Below, piece after piece: positions 1 to 6,479 of a stretch of 21,967 bases of DNA; position 1 is the first letter of the stretch; each line of letters opens with the position of its first letter. Position numbers and translations under genes: made by a program. Location: positions 1 to 21,967 of the forward strand of contig JAEZMI010000389.1 of assembly GCA_023414975.1 (NCBI GenBank). The letters are read 5' to 3'. Under the pieces are notes generated by a model that worked only from the letters and a program-made list of their open reading frames with translations, was not told where the DNA came from and ran no database searches. Source of the stretch: Pseudomonadota bacterium. Lineage in GTDB: Bacteria > Pseudomonadota > Alphaproteobacteria > Rhizobiales > Xanthobacteraceae.

Positions 1-207
1 GAGATCTACTCCAACGAACCTTTCGGCAAGCACGCCATCGTCACGCTCGACCTCGGCGCCCTGCTCGCCAAGGCCAAGACCAGCATGGCGAGCGCCGCCG
101 CGCTCGGCGCGGATGCGGGCATCGGCCGGAAGGTCGGACTGGTTTTCCCGGCCGAGGGGCTCGCGCTCTTCGACGGCACGACGGGCCGCGCGCTGCCCAA
201 CACCTGA
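1..207 (+). CDS. ABC transporter ATP-binding protein, C-terminal fragment (UgpC/MalK-type, partial at window start)
   Basis: The reading frame is open from base 1 to a TGA at 205-207 and gives 68 residues; the start lies outside the window. The visible part (FGKHAIVTLDLG, then GRKVGLVFPAEGLALFDGTTG) matches the C-terminal TOBE/OB regulatory domain of carbohydrate-type ABC ATPases, where a strand-rich stretch ends in a 'FPAEGLALFD..TG' signature. The Walker A, signature and Walker B parts are upstream and not seen. The stop is 39 bases before the binding-protein start at 247, so this ATPase probably powers the importer formed by the next three genes. In that family this domain contacts regulators or governs assembly. 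The assignment rests on a short C-terminal stretch plus context and is good but not certain. Confidence 0.75.
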   Translation, partial: EIYSNEPFGKHAIVTLDLGALLAKAKTSMASAAALGADAGIGRKVGLVFPAEGLALFDGTTGRALPNT

Positions 208-233
208 ACGAGCCGCTGAGAAATGTTGAACCA

Positions 234-240
234 GAAGGAA
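234..240 (+). promoter_or_regulatory. Ribosome binding site of the solute-binding protein gene
   Basis: GAAGGAA sits six bases before the ATG at 247. It decides that start over the in-frame ATG at 223, which would put eight extra residues (MLNQKESA) in front of the signal peptide and has no comparable site. Confidence 0.6.
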
Positions 241-246
241 AGTGCG

Positions 247-1653
247 ATGAAGAGAATTTACGGGTGTTTCGCCGCCGCCTTGGCGGCATCGAGCATGCTG
301 CTGGCGCCGCTGTCGGCCGCACGGGCGGACGACAACTTCTACGCCGAGGCGGCCAAGCCCTATAAGGGCGTCACCATCCGCGTGCTCGACGAGATCACGC
401 CGCTGCAGGAGACGCTCTCCAAGCTGGTGCCGGACTTCGAGAAGGAAACCGGCATCAAGGTGGAATGGGAGCTGCTGAACCATTTCGAGGTGATCAACAA
501 GGGTCAGGCCGACATGCTGTCGGGCCGCGGCAATTGGGACGCCATCATGCTGCACGGCGCCCAGCTCGGCCCGATGCTCTCGGCCGGCGCCATCAAGCCG
601 CTCGACGCCTACATCAACGATCCCAAGCTGGTCGACCCGAACCTCAACCCCACCGATTTCATCCAAGCGCCCTACAAGACCACGGCCTTCTACGCCGGCA
701 AGCAGTACGGCTTCATCAACTGGAACTACAACAACGTCTACTGGGCGCGCGCCGATCTTCTCAACAACCCGGAAGAGCAGGCGGCGTTCAAGGCCAAGTA
801 CGGCTATGATCTCGCGCCGGCCAAGACGATCGAGCAGATGCGCGACATCGCGCAGTTCTTCACGCGCAAGAAGGGCGAGAAGCTCGCCGGCCAGACCCTG
901 AACAACGATTTCTATGGAATCGTGCTCGAAGGCATCAAGGGCGGCTCCACCTTCTCCAATCTGTGGGTGAACTTCATCCAGAACTACGGTGGCCAGCTTC
1001 TGGACGCCAACGGCAAGCCGGCCTTTGACTCGCCCGAGACCATCGCGGCGCTGAAGATGTGGCGCGAACTGTGGACCTACGCCCCGCCCGGCATCGCCGA
1101 GTACTCGCTGGTGGACGTGCCGACCGTGATGGGCAACGGCATCGCCGCGCAGACGCTGGCCTGGTCGGACTTCGTGCTCGGCATCGACAAGCCGGGTGCG
1201 TCTCCCTACGCCGGCAAGTTCGTCTACGCGCCGGTTCCCTACAAGGAGGGTCGCCAGGCCCAGCGTTTCGCCGATGCCGAACCCTCCGTCACGGTGATCT
1301 CGGAAGCCTCGAAGAACCCCGAGCCGACCTTCCTCTTCCTGCAGTGGCTCGCCTCCAAGCGCCAGCAGGACAAGCTGATCGAGCTGGGCAAGGGCGGCGT
1401 GCCGATCCGTGAAAGCTCCTGGGCTCTGCCCGCCATGAAGGACAGCGCCAACCCGACGCTGTTCCAGGCGATGAAGGCCTCGCTCTCCGTCGCGACCGCC
1501 CGGCCGAAGATGGAGAAGTACCCGGAGATGTTCGACGCGATGAGCGGCATCGCCCAGCAGGTCGGCCTCGGCAAGATGACCCCCGAGCAGGGCGCCAAGG
1601 AAGGCCAGGCCGTGCTGGAGAAGATCTGCGGCGACAAGGCGTGCACGCTCTGA
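247..1653 (+). CDS. ABC transporter extracellular solute-binding protein, family 1
   Basis: Periplasmic binding protein of 468 residues that would deliver the substrate to the two permeases that follow. Residues 1-28 form a clear Sec signal peptide: positive MKR, a hydrophobic Ala/Leu core, and cleavage probably after SAARA. The mature protein starts DDNFYAEAAKPYKGVTIRVL and has the usual family-1 lobe pattern, including 'LVPDFEKETGIKVEWELL' early, a glycine/asparagine-rich hinge region (GFINWNYNNVYWARADLL), and a late 'FLFLQWLASKRQQDKLIELGKG' segment. The two cysteines near the C terminus (CGDKAC) may form a disulfide in the periplasm. Family-1 proteins mostly bind sugars, polyols or glycerol phosphates, but members with other ligands exist. 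The ligand cannot be read from sequence, and the downstream amidase and monooxygenase genes argue that it may not be a simple sugar. Confidence 0.9.
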   Translation: MKRIYGCFAAALAASSMLLAPLSAARADDNFYAEAAKPYKGVTIRVLDEITPLQETLSKLVPDFEKETGIKVEWELLNHFEVINKGQADMLSGRGNWDAIMLHGAQLGPMLSAGAIKPLDAYINDPKLVDPNLNPTDFIQAPYKTTAFYAGKQYGFINWNYNNVYWARADLLNNPEEQAAFKAKYGYDLAPAKTIEQMRDIAQFFTRKKGEKLAGQTLNNDFYGIVLEGIKGGSTFSNLWVNFIQNYGGQLLDANGKPAFDSPETIAALKMWRELWTYAPPGIAEYSLVDVPTVMGNGIAAQTLAWSDFVLGIDKPGASPYAGKFVYAPVPYKEGRQAQRFADAEPSVTVISEASKNPEPTFLFLQWLASKRQQDKLIELGKGGVPIRESSWALPAMKDSANPTLFQAMKASLSVATARPKMEKYPEMFDAMSGIAQQVGLGKMTPEQGAKEGQAVLEKICGDKACTL

Positions 1654-1685
1654 CGGCGTGCGCGATCTGACGGCCCCCCGAGCTA

Positions 1686-1718
1686 CCCACCCCTCTCCCC
1701 GTCGGGGAGAGGGGTGGG
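1686..1718. repeat. REP-like intergenic hairpin
   Basis: Two 16-base arms, CCCACCCCTCTCCCCG at 1686-1701 and its exact reverse complement at 1703-1718, face each other across one base. In RNA this folds into a very stable GC-rich hairpin. There is no U-tract, so it is not a classic intrinsic terminator. The motif (CCCCTCTCCCCG / CGGGGAGAGGGG) is a familiar dispersed element of alphaproteobacterial genomes. It lies between the binding-protein gene and the first permease gene, the same place where REP elements protect the malE part of the E. coli mal transcript. A similar role here is inferred. Confidence 0.75.
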
Positions 1719-1792
1719 GTGAGGGGCTCGCGGGCAACGACACAAAGGGCGGCCCGCCGCCCTTTCACGGCGGCGAATAAGTGAATGACGGC

Positions 1793-1798
1793 GGAGGG
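1793..1798 (+). promoter_or_regulatory. Ribosome binding site of permease 1
   Basis: GGAGGG lies four bases before the ATG at 1803. It favours that start over the in-frame ATG at 1785, which has no purine-rich sequence at a suitable distance. Confidence 0.5.
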
Positions 1799-1802
1799 AC
1801 GC

Positions 1803-2726
1803 ATGGCGAGCGCGGGCGAGACAATGACGGCGGCGGAGGCGGGACCGCCCGTGCTGCGCGAGCGCGCCTGGTACCCCTATCTGCTGATCGCGCCCTCGAT
1901 GATCACGCTGGTGGTGGTGTCGCTCGCGCCCTTCCTCTACGCCATCTATCTCAGCTTCCACGAGGCGAAGTTCGGGCGGGTGCGCGGCTTCATCGGCTTC
2001 GACAACTACGCGACGCTGCTCACCGACGAACGGTTCTGGAACTCCATCGGCGTCGCGGCCACCTTCGTGTTCATCGCCGTGCCCATCGAGTTCATGCTCG
2101 GCCTCATCGGCGCGCTGGTGCTGAACCAGAATGTGCGCGGGCGCTCCATCCTGATCCCGCTGCTCTTCATGCCGGCCATGATGGCGCCGATCGTGGTGGG
2201 TCTGCTGTGGAAGATCATGCTCGCCGGTTCGTGGGGATTTTTTTCCTACAACGTGCTGGAGCGGTTCAACATCCTCACCGATACCTCGATCTTCGCCTCG
2301 CCGGAGCTGGCGCTCTACGCGCTGATCTTCGTCGACATCTGGCAGTGGACGCCCTTCATGATGCTGGCCTTCTTCGCCGGCCTGCAGGCGCTGCCGCTCG
2401 GGCCCTACCGCGCCGCCGCGGTGGACGGGGCGAACCCGGTGCAGATGTTCTTCCACATCACCCTGCCGATGATGACGCCGCTTCTGGCGGTGATCGGGCT
2501 GCTGCGCTTCATCGACGCCTTCAAGGTGTTCGACACCATCTACATCCTCACCAATGGCGGGCCGGGCATCACCACCGAGACGCCCTCCATCCTCGCCAAC
2601 AAGATGACCTTCGAGTTCTGGAACATCGGCGAGGCGTCCGCCCTCGCCGTGCTGGTCTGGATCGCCTTCTTCGCCTTCTGTTCGATCTTCTACCAGATCG
2701 CCAAGAAGCGCCTGAACGCCTTCTGA
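1803..2726 (+). CDS. ABC transporter permease, MalF/UgpA type
   Basis: Inner-membrane permease of 307 residues, the usual length for this family. A short polar N terminus is followed by about six membrane segments, starting WYPYLLIAPSMITLVVVSLA (residues 23-42). The cytoplasmic coupling loop that contacts the ATPase is visible at about residues 202-223 as YRAAAVDGANPVQMFFHITLPM, with Ala replacing the Glu of the classic EAA signature but the conserved G and LP retained. The C-terminal part has the family's 'NGGPGITTETPSILAN' and 'GEASALAVLVWI' pattern. It pairs with the permease starting at 2923. The gene follows the binding-protein gene after a 149-base gap that holds the REP-like hairpin. 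Confidence 0.92.
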   Translation: MASAGETMTAAEAGPPVLRERAWYPYLLIAPSMITLVVVSLAPFLYAIYLSFHEAKFGRVRGFIGFDNYATLLTDERFWNSIGVAATFVFIAVPIEFMLGLIGALVLNQNVRGRSILIPLLFMPAMMAPIVVGLLWKIMLAGSWGFFSYNVLERFNILTDTSIFASPELALYALIFVDIWQWTPFMMLAFFAGLQALPLGPYRAAAVDGANPVQMFFHITLPMMTPLLAVIGLLRFIDAFKVFDTIYILTNGGPGITTETPSILANKMTFEFWNIGEASALAVLVWIAFFAFCSIFYQIAKKRLNAF

Positions 2727-2777
2727 GGGATAGGGATGCGCTGCTCGCTCGTTGCCGGTCTCTCTCCCCGGATCACC

Positions 2778-2867
2778 GTCATGCCCGGCCTTGGGCCAGG
2801 CATCCACGACTTTGCCAGATGCGCGCCCCCGCAAGGCGTGGATGGCCGGGCCAAGCCCGGCCATGAC
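2778..2867. repeat. Alphaproteobacterial palindromic intergenic element, copy 1
   Basis: A 90-base imperfect palindrome begins GTCATGCCCGGCCTTGGGCC and ends with GGCCGGGCCAAGCCCGGCCATGAC-type sequence. The inner arms ATCCACGAC and CGTGGAT also pair. Each end is itself palindromic (ATGCCCGG...CCAGGCAT; ATGGCCGGG...CCCGGCCAT). This is the dispersed element of Hyphomicrobiales genomes that gives spurious peptides reading MPGLGPGIHDF...GRAKPGHD in forward translation. It sits between the two permease genes. A second copy lies at 8881-8965. Confidence 0.85.
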
Positions 2868-2906
2868 GTTGCGCGGGCCGTGTCCCGCCATCTCGCCCGC
2901 TTGCCC

Positions 2907-2914
2907 GGAAGGAG
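2907..2914 (+). promoter_or_regulatory. Ribosome binding site of permease 2
   Basis: GGAAGGAG lies eight bases before the ATG at 2923 and fixes the start. The reading frame stays open upstream to 2752, but that extension runs through the palindromic repeat and is not protein-like. Confidence 0.7.
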
Positions 2915-2922
2915 TGCCTGAC

Positions 2923-3759
2923 ATGGCCGAAGCCGCCGACCGCACCGAAGGCTCGAAAGGCTGGTTCTGGACCGGCGTGACCATCGTCTACGCCCTCATC
3001 GTCCTCTTCCCCATCTTCTGGATGGCGACGATGATGGTGAAGCCGAACGACGCCATGTTCGCGCGCCCGACGCAGTGGCTGTTCACCCCGACGCTCGAAC
3101 ATTTCACCTATGTGCTGGAGCAGGGCTACCACTGGTATCTGCTCACGTCTTTCGCGCTGTGCACCGTGTCCACGGCGCTGGTCGTCATCATCGGCACGCC
3201 CGCGGCCTATGCCTTCGCCCGCTTCGAGATGAAGGGGAAGGACGACCTGTTCCTGTTCATCCTCGGCTCGCGCATGGCCCCGCCCGTGTGCCTCGTCATC
3301 CCCTTCTACCTGATCTTCGCCAAGGTCGGGCTGCTAGATACCTTCGTCGGGCTGACGCTCGCCTACATGACCTTCAACCTCTCCTTCTACATCTGGGTGC
3401 TGCGCTCCTTCTGCCGCGATCTGCCGGTGGAGCTTGAGGAGGCGGCGGCGCTGGAGGGCTGGTCGCGGCCGCAGATCTTCCGCCGCGTGGTGTTCCCGCT
3501 GCTGCGCAACGGCATCGTCGCGACCGCCGTGCTCTGCTTCATCTTCGCGTGGAACGAGTTCCTGTTCGCCTTCATGCTCGGCGGCAAGGCGATGCAGACC
3601 CTGCCGGTGTCCATCCCCAAGCTCATCACCTCGCAGGGCGTGCGCTGGGGCGAGATGGCGGTGGTCGGCATGACCGCGCTGCTCCCCGTCCTCGCGGTCG
3701 TCTTCGTTCTGCAGCGTCACATCGTGCGCGGGCTCACGCTCGGCGCGGTCAAGGGGTGA
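2923..3759 (+). CDS. ABC transporter permease, MalG/UgpE type
   Basis: Second inner-membrane permease, 278 residues, the usual MalG-type length. Residues 17-38 (TGVTIVYALIVLFPIFWMATMM) form the first membrane segment, followed by a periplasmic stretch with 'WLFTPTLEHFTYVL', the standard position of the 'P.LEHF..V' motif. The ATPase-coupling loop is complete at residues 171-194 (LEEAAALEGWSRPQIF then RRVVFPLL), keeping the EAA-x3-G core that permease 1 lacks. The chosen start has a strong ribosome binding site. An upstream start at 2752 would add 57 residues encoded by the repeat element and is rejected. The stop overlaps the ribosome binding site of the amidase gene, so the two are translated in series. 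Confidence 0.93.
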   Translation: MAEAADRTEGSKGWFWTGVTIVYALIVLFPIFWMATMMVKPNDAMFARPTQWLFTPTLEHFTYVLEQGYHWYLLTSFALCTVSTALVVIIGTPAAYAFARFEMKGKDDLFLFILGSRMAPPVCLVIPFYLIFAKVGLLDTFVGLTLAYMTFNLSFYIWVLRSFCRDLPVELEEAAALEGWSRPQIFRRVVFPLLRNGIVATAVLCFIFAWNEFLFAFMLGGKAMQTLPVSIPKLITSQGVRWGEMAVVGMTALLPVLAVVFVLQRHIVRGLTLGAVKG

Positions 3760-3769
3760 GGAGGCCCAG

Positions 3770-4717
3770 ATGGCGGATCATTATCTCCCGGCGCAGCCCG
3801 GCACGGTGAACTGGGGCCAGTGGGACGCGGCGCTCAAGCCCGCGCTCACCATCAGGTCCGGCGACACGGTGGTCATCGACACCCTCTCCGGCGAGCCGGA
3901 AGACATGCCGGACCCCGCCCTCGGCTTCACCCCCGTTCCCGGCCAGGCGGAGGTCTTCGCCTCGACTTTCCGCGGCCCCGGCCCGCACATGCTCACCGGC
4001 CCGATCTATGTCGAAGGCGCCGAGCCGGGCGACGTGCTGGAGGTGCGGCTGAAGGACATTCGCTTCCGCGCCGACTGGGGCTGGAACATCCAGATGCCGT
4101 TCTGGGGCACGCTGCCCGAGGACTTCCCGAACCTGCGCCGCCTGCACATCCCCGTCGACGCGGCCCGCGGCGTCGCGGTCATGCCCTGGGGGCAGGAACT
4201 GCCGCTTGAGCCCTTCTTCGGCAATTTCGGCGTCGCCCCTGCCCCGCAATGGGGCCGGCTCTCCTCCACCGAGCCGCGCGTCTTCGGCGGCAACATGGAC
4301 AACAAGGAACTGGGCGTCGGCTCCATCACCTATTTCCCGGTCTTCACCGAGGGCGCGCTGTTCTCCGTGGGCGACGGGCATGGCCGGCAGGGCGATGGCG
4401 AGGTGTGCCTCACCGCGCTGGAGACCGCGCTCACCGGCACCTTCGAGTTCCACCTGCGCAAGGACATGACGCTCACCACGCCGCGCGCGGAAACCGCGGC
4501 GGACTGGATCACCATGGGCTTCGACCCCGATCTCGACGACGCCGCCAAGCAGGCGCTGCGCGACATGATCGCGCTGATCCGCGAGCACTCGGACCTTTCC
4601 GCGCAGGATGCCTACACGCTCTGTTCGCTCTGCGCGGACCTGCGGGTGACGCAGACCGTCGACCTGAACAAGGGCATCCACTGCGTGCTGCCGAAGCGCT
4701 TCCTGCCCACCCGTTGA
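3770..4717 (+). CDS. Acetamidase/formamidase family amidase
   Basis: Predicted cytoplasmic hydrolase of short or simple amides, releasing ammonia, 315 residues, the typical length of the FmdA/AmdA family. Family signatures are present in order: GPHMLTGPIYVEGAEPGD (about 71-88), the Trp/Gly-rich WGWNIQMPFWG, 'GVAPAPQWG', GGNMDNKELGVGSITYFPV (173-191), and the metal/active-site region SVGDGHGRQGDGE (199-211). The gene starts ten bases after the permease stop with GAGGAGG upstream, so it belongs to the transporter operon. The family includes formamidase, acetamidase and many members of unknown substrate. The neighbouring monooxygenase and molybdenum hydroxylase make a larger amide or a formamide/ring-cleavage product plausible, but that is inference. 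Confidence 0.92.
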   Translation: MADHYLPAQPGTVNWGQWDAALKPALTIRSGDTVVIDTLSGEPEDMPDPALGFTPVPGQAEVFASTFRGPGPHMLTGPIYVEGAEPGDVLEVRLKDIRFRADWGWNIQMPFWGTLPEDFPNLRRLHIPVDAARGVAVMPWGQELPLEPFFGNFGVAPAPQWGRLSSTEPRVFGGNMDNKELGVGSITYFPVFTEGALFSVGDGHGRQGDGEVCLTALETALTGTFEFHLRKDMTLTTPRAETAADWITMGFDPDLDDAAKQALRDMIALIREHSDLSAQDAYTLCSLCADLRVTQTVDLNKGIHCVLPKRFLPTR

Positions 4718-4759
4718 GGTTCCTCACCCGTTGAGGTTCTCCATCCCTTGAGGTTCTCC
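4709..4759 (+). repeat. Three tandem 17-base repeats carrying the ribosome binding site of the LLM gene
   Basis: Three direct copies stand head to tail: ACCCGTTGAGGTTCCTC (4709-4725), ACCCGTTGAGGTTCTCC (4726-4742) and ATCCCTTGAGGTTCTCC (4743-4759), immediately followed by the ATG at 4760. Each unit contains TTGAGGT; in unit 1 this holds the amidase stop codon, and in unit 3 GAGG is the ribosome binding site, six bases before the start. The period is not a multiple of three. It looks like a slipped-strand duplication of the original stop/ribosome-binding junction. Confidence 0.85.
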
Positions 4760-5929
4760 ATGCGCAAGACGCGCTTCGGCATCTTCATGCCGCCGTGGAA
4801 TTCCCCGCCCACGCAGAACATCACCACCTCGCTCCAGCGCAATCTGGAGACCATCCAGTGGATCGACGCGCTGGGCTATGACGAGGCGTGGGTCGGCGAG
4901 CATCATTCGGCCGGCAGCGAGATCATCGCCGATCCGATGATCTTCCTCGCCCATGCGGCGGCGCTCACGCGCACCATCAAGCTCGGCACCGGCATCGTGC
5001 CGCTGCCGTACCACAACCCCTATCATGTCGCCGAGCGCATGATCCTCATGGATCACCTCCTGCGCGGGCGCTTCATGGCGGGCTTCGGTCCCGGCGGGCT
5101 GCCGAGCGACGCCACCATGTTCGGGCTCGACCCGCGCGAGCTTCGCCCGGCGCTCGATCATGATCTCGGCGTGCTGATGAAGCTGCTCACCAGCCTGGAG
5201 CCGGTGAGCGTGAAGACCGACCGCTACACGCTGAACGAGGCCTTCTGCCAGCTCGCCCCGCACAGCGACCCGATGTTCGATGTCTGCGTCGCCGCCACCC
5301 GCTCGGAGGCCGGGCCGCGCATCGCCGGACGCCACGGGCTCGGCCTGCTCTCCACCGGCGTCATCTCGCCGAAGGAAGGTATGCCCGCCCCGCCGCTGCA
5401 CTGGGACGTCTACGCCCAGGAGGCGCTCGCCCACGGCCATGTGCCGGACCCCGCGCGCTGGCGCCTCGTGGTGAACGTGCATGTCGCCGAAACGCGCGAG
5501 CAGGCCATCGCCGACCTGCGCCACGGCTTCGATCATTTCTGCGACTACACCCAGAAGACCATCGCCATGCCGGCCATCACCGCGCAGGGCGACACCTTCG
5601 AGGAGCGCATCGCCTGGATGAACGACGGCGGCATCGGCGTGATCGGCACGCCGGACGACGCCATCGCCTTCCTCAAGCGCCTGGCGGCGCGGGCCGGCGA
5701 TTTCGGCTGCATCCTCATGCTCGCCCATGACTGGGCGAACCGCGAGGCGACGCTGCGTCATTACGAACTCTTCGCCCGCCATGTCATTCCGCACTTCCAG
5801 CCGAGTTACCAGCGGCTCATGATGGCGGAAGCGCGGGCGCAGGCGAGCCATTCGGCCGATCTCGTGAAGAATTCCGCCGCCATCAACGCCTGGCTGCCGC
5901 CGACCGAGCAGTTGCCCGCCGGTGCCTGA
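4760..5929 (+). CDS. LLM class flavin-dependent oxidoreductase (luciferase-like monooxygenase)
   Basis: Single-component member of the bacterial luciferase superfamily, 389 residues, expected to be cytoplasmic with a TIM-barrel fold using reduced FMN or, less often, coenzyme F420. The N terminus FGIFMPPWNSPP is followed by the family's YDEAWVGEHHS (40-50), the barrel strand 'TIKLGTGIVPLPYHNP' (72-87) and 'GRFMAGFGPGGLPSD' (103-117). This arrangement (EHHS..EIIADP, GTG...YHNP, GPGGLPSD) is closest to the limonene-monooxygenase/alkanal-monooxygenase branch. The ATG at 4760 follows GAGG in the third tandem repeat; the TTG at 4748 is a weaker alternative. It might oxygenate the imported compound, possibly with ring opening as RutA does for uracil. 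A link to F420 through fbiC in this window is only a possibility. Confidence 0.9.
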   Translation: MRKTRFGIFMPPWNSPPTQNITTSLQRNLETIQWIDALGYDEAWVGEHHSAGSEIIADPMIFLAHAAALTRTIKLGTGIVPLPYHNPYHVAERMILMDHLLRGRFMAGFGPGGLPSDATMFGLDPRELRPALDHDLGVLMKLLTSLEPVSVKTDRYTLNEAFCQLAPHSDPMFDVCVAATRSEAGPRIAGRHGLGLLSTGVISPKEGMPAPPLHWDVYAQEALAHGHVPDPARWRLVVNVHVAETREQAIADLRHGFDHFCDYTQKTIAMPAITAQGDTFEERIAWMNDGGIGVIGTPDDAIAFLKRLAARAGDFGCILMLAHDWANREATLRHYELFARHVIPHFQPSYQRLMMAEARAQASHSADLVKNSAAINAWLPPTEQLPAGA

Positions 5930-5939
5930 GGAGACACGC

Positions 5940-6440
5940 ATGTCCGCCCCCATTGTCGCCCACAAGGACCCGAAGATGCCGGCGCCGCCCGCGGTGCCGG
6001 AGGGGCCGGAGTGGGTGGAGCTCGCGACCCGCTTCTCCCCCGCCGCCGCCGAGACGCTGGTCGCGGTGGTGCGCACGCTCTACCCGCATGACGGGCTGCC
6101 CGAGCGCGTCTACCGCCGGGCCGTCCTGCAATTCGACGCCATGGCGGCGAAGGCGCCCGGCATCGCGCAGATCTTCGCCGAATTCGTCGATGGCGCGGAC
6201 GCGGCGCTGCCGCTGCCGTTCCGCGAGCTGTCGGAAGGCTACCGCGTGCAGGTGCTGAAGACGCTGGAGGCGACTCCCCCCTTCCGCCTCGTCCAGCGCT
6301 CGGCCGTGCGCTTTCTCTATGACGATGTCGAGGTGTGGCAGGCCTTCGGTTATGAGGGGGCGTCGGTCCATCTCGGGGGTTACGTCAACCGTGGCTTCAA
6401 CGATCTTGACTGGCTGCCCGATCCGCCCCCCGGCGTCTGA
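5940..6440 (+). CDS. Gluconate 2-dehydrogenase subunit 3 family protein (small partner of the GMC oxidoreductase)
   Basis: Protein of 166 residues. The C-terminal half matches the subunit 3 family: 'ATPPFRLVQRSAVRFLYDDVEVWQAFGYEG' followed by 'GGYVNRGFNDLDWLPDP' (about 111-162), and the N-terminal half has the helical 'LYPHDGLPERVYRRAV' (47-62). In gluconate and related dehydrogenases this subunit binds the FAD-containing GMC subunit, often carrying a Tat signal that exports both. Here there is no twin-arginine or other signal; the N terminus is a short proline-rich tail. It starts ten bases after the LLM stop, with GAGGAG overlapping that stop, and precedes the GMC gene, as expected for partners. 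Confidence 0.85.
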   Translation: MSAPIVAHKDPKMPAPPAVPEGPEWVELATRFSPAAAETLVAVVRTLYPHDGLPERVYRRAVLQFDAMAAKAPGIAQIFAEFVDGADAALPLPFRELSEGYRVQVLKTLEATPPFRLVQRSAVRFLYDDVEVWQAFGYEGASVHLGGYVNRGFNDLDWLPDPPPGV

Positions 6441-6479
6441 TCCCTCGGCAGCCCTTTCCCGTTTCCCGGAGTGACCCCC

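Noticed and set aside
1781..2866. A 361-codon alternative frame overlapping permease 1
   Set aside because: It is Arg/His/Ala-rich and lacks membrane segments; permease 1 in the other frame has six segments and the coupling loop.
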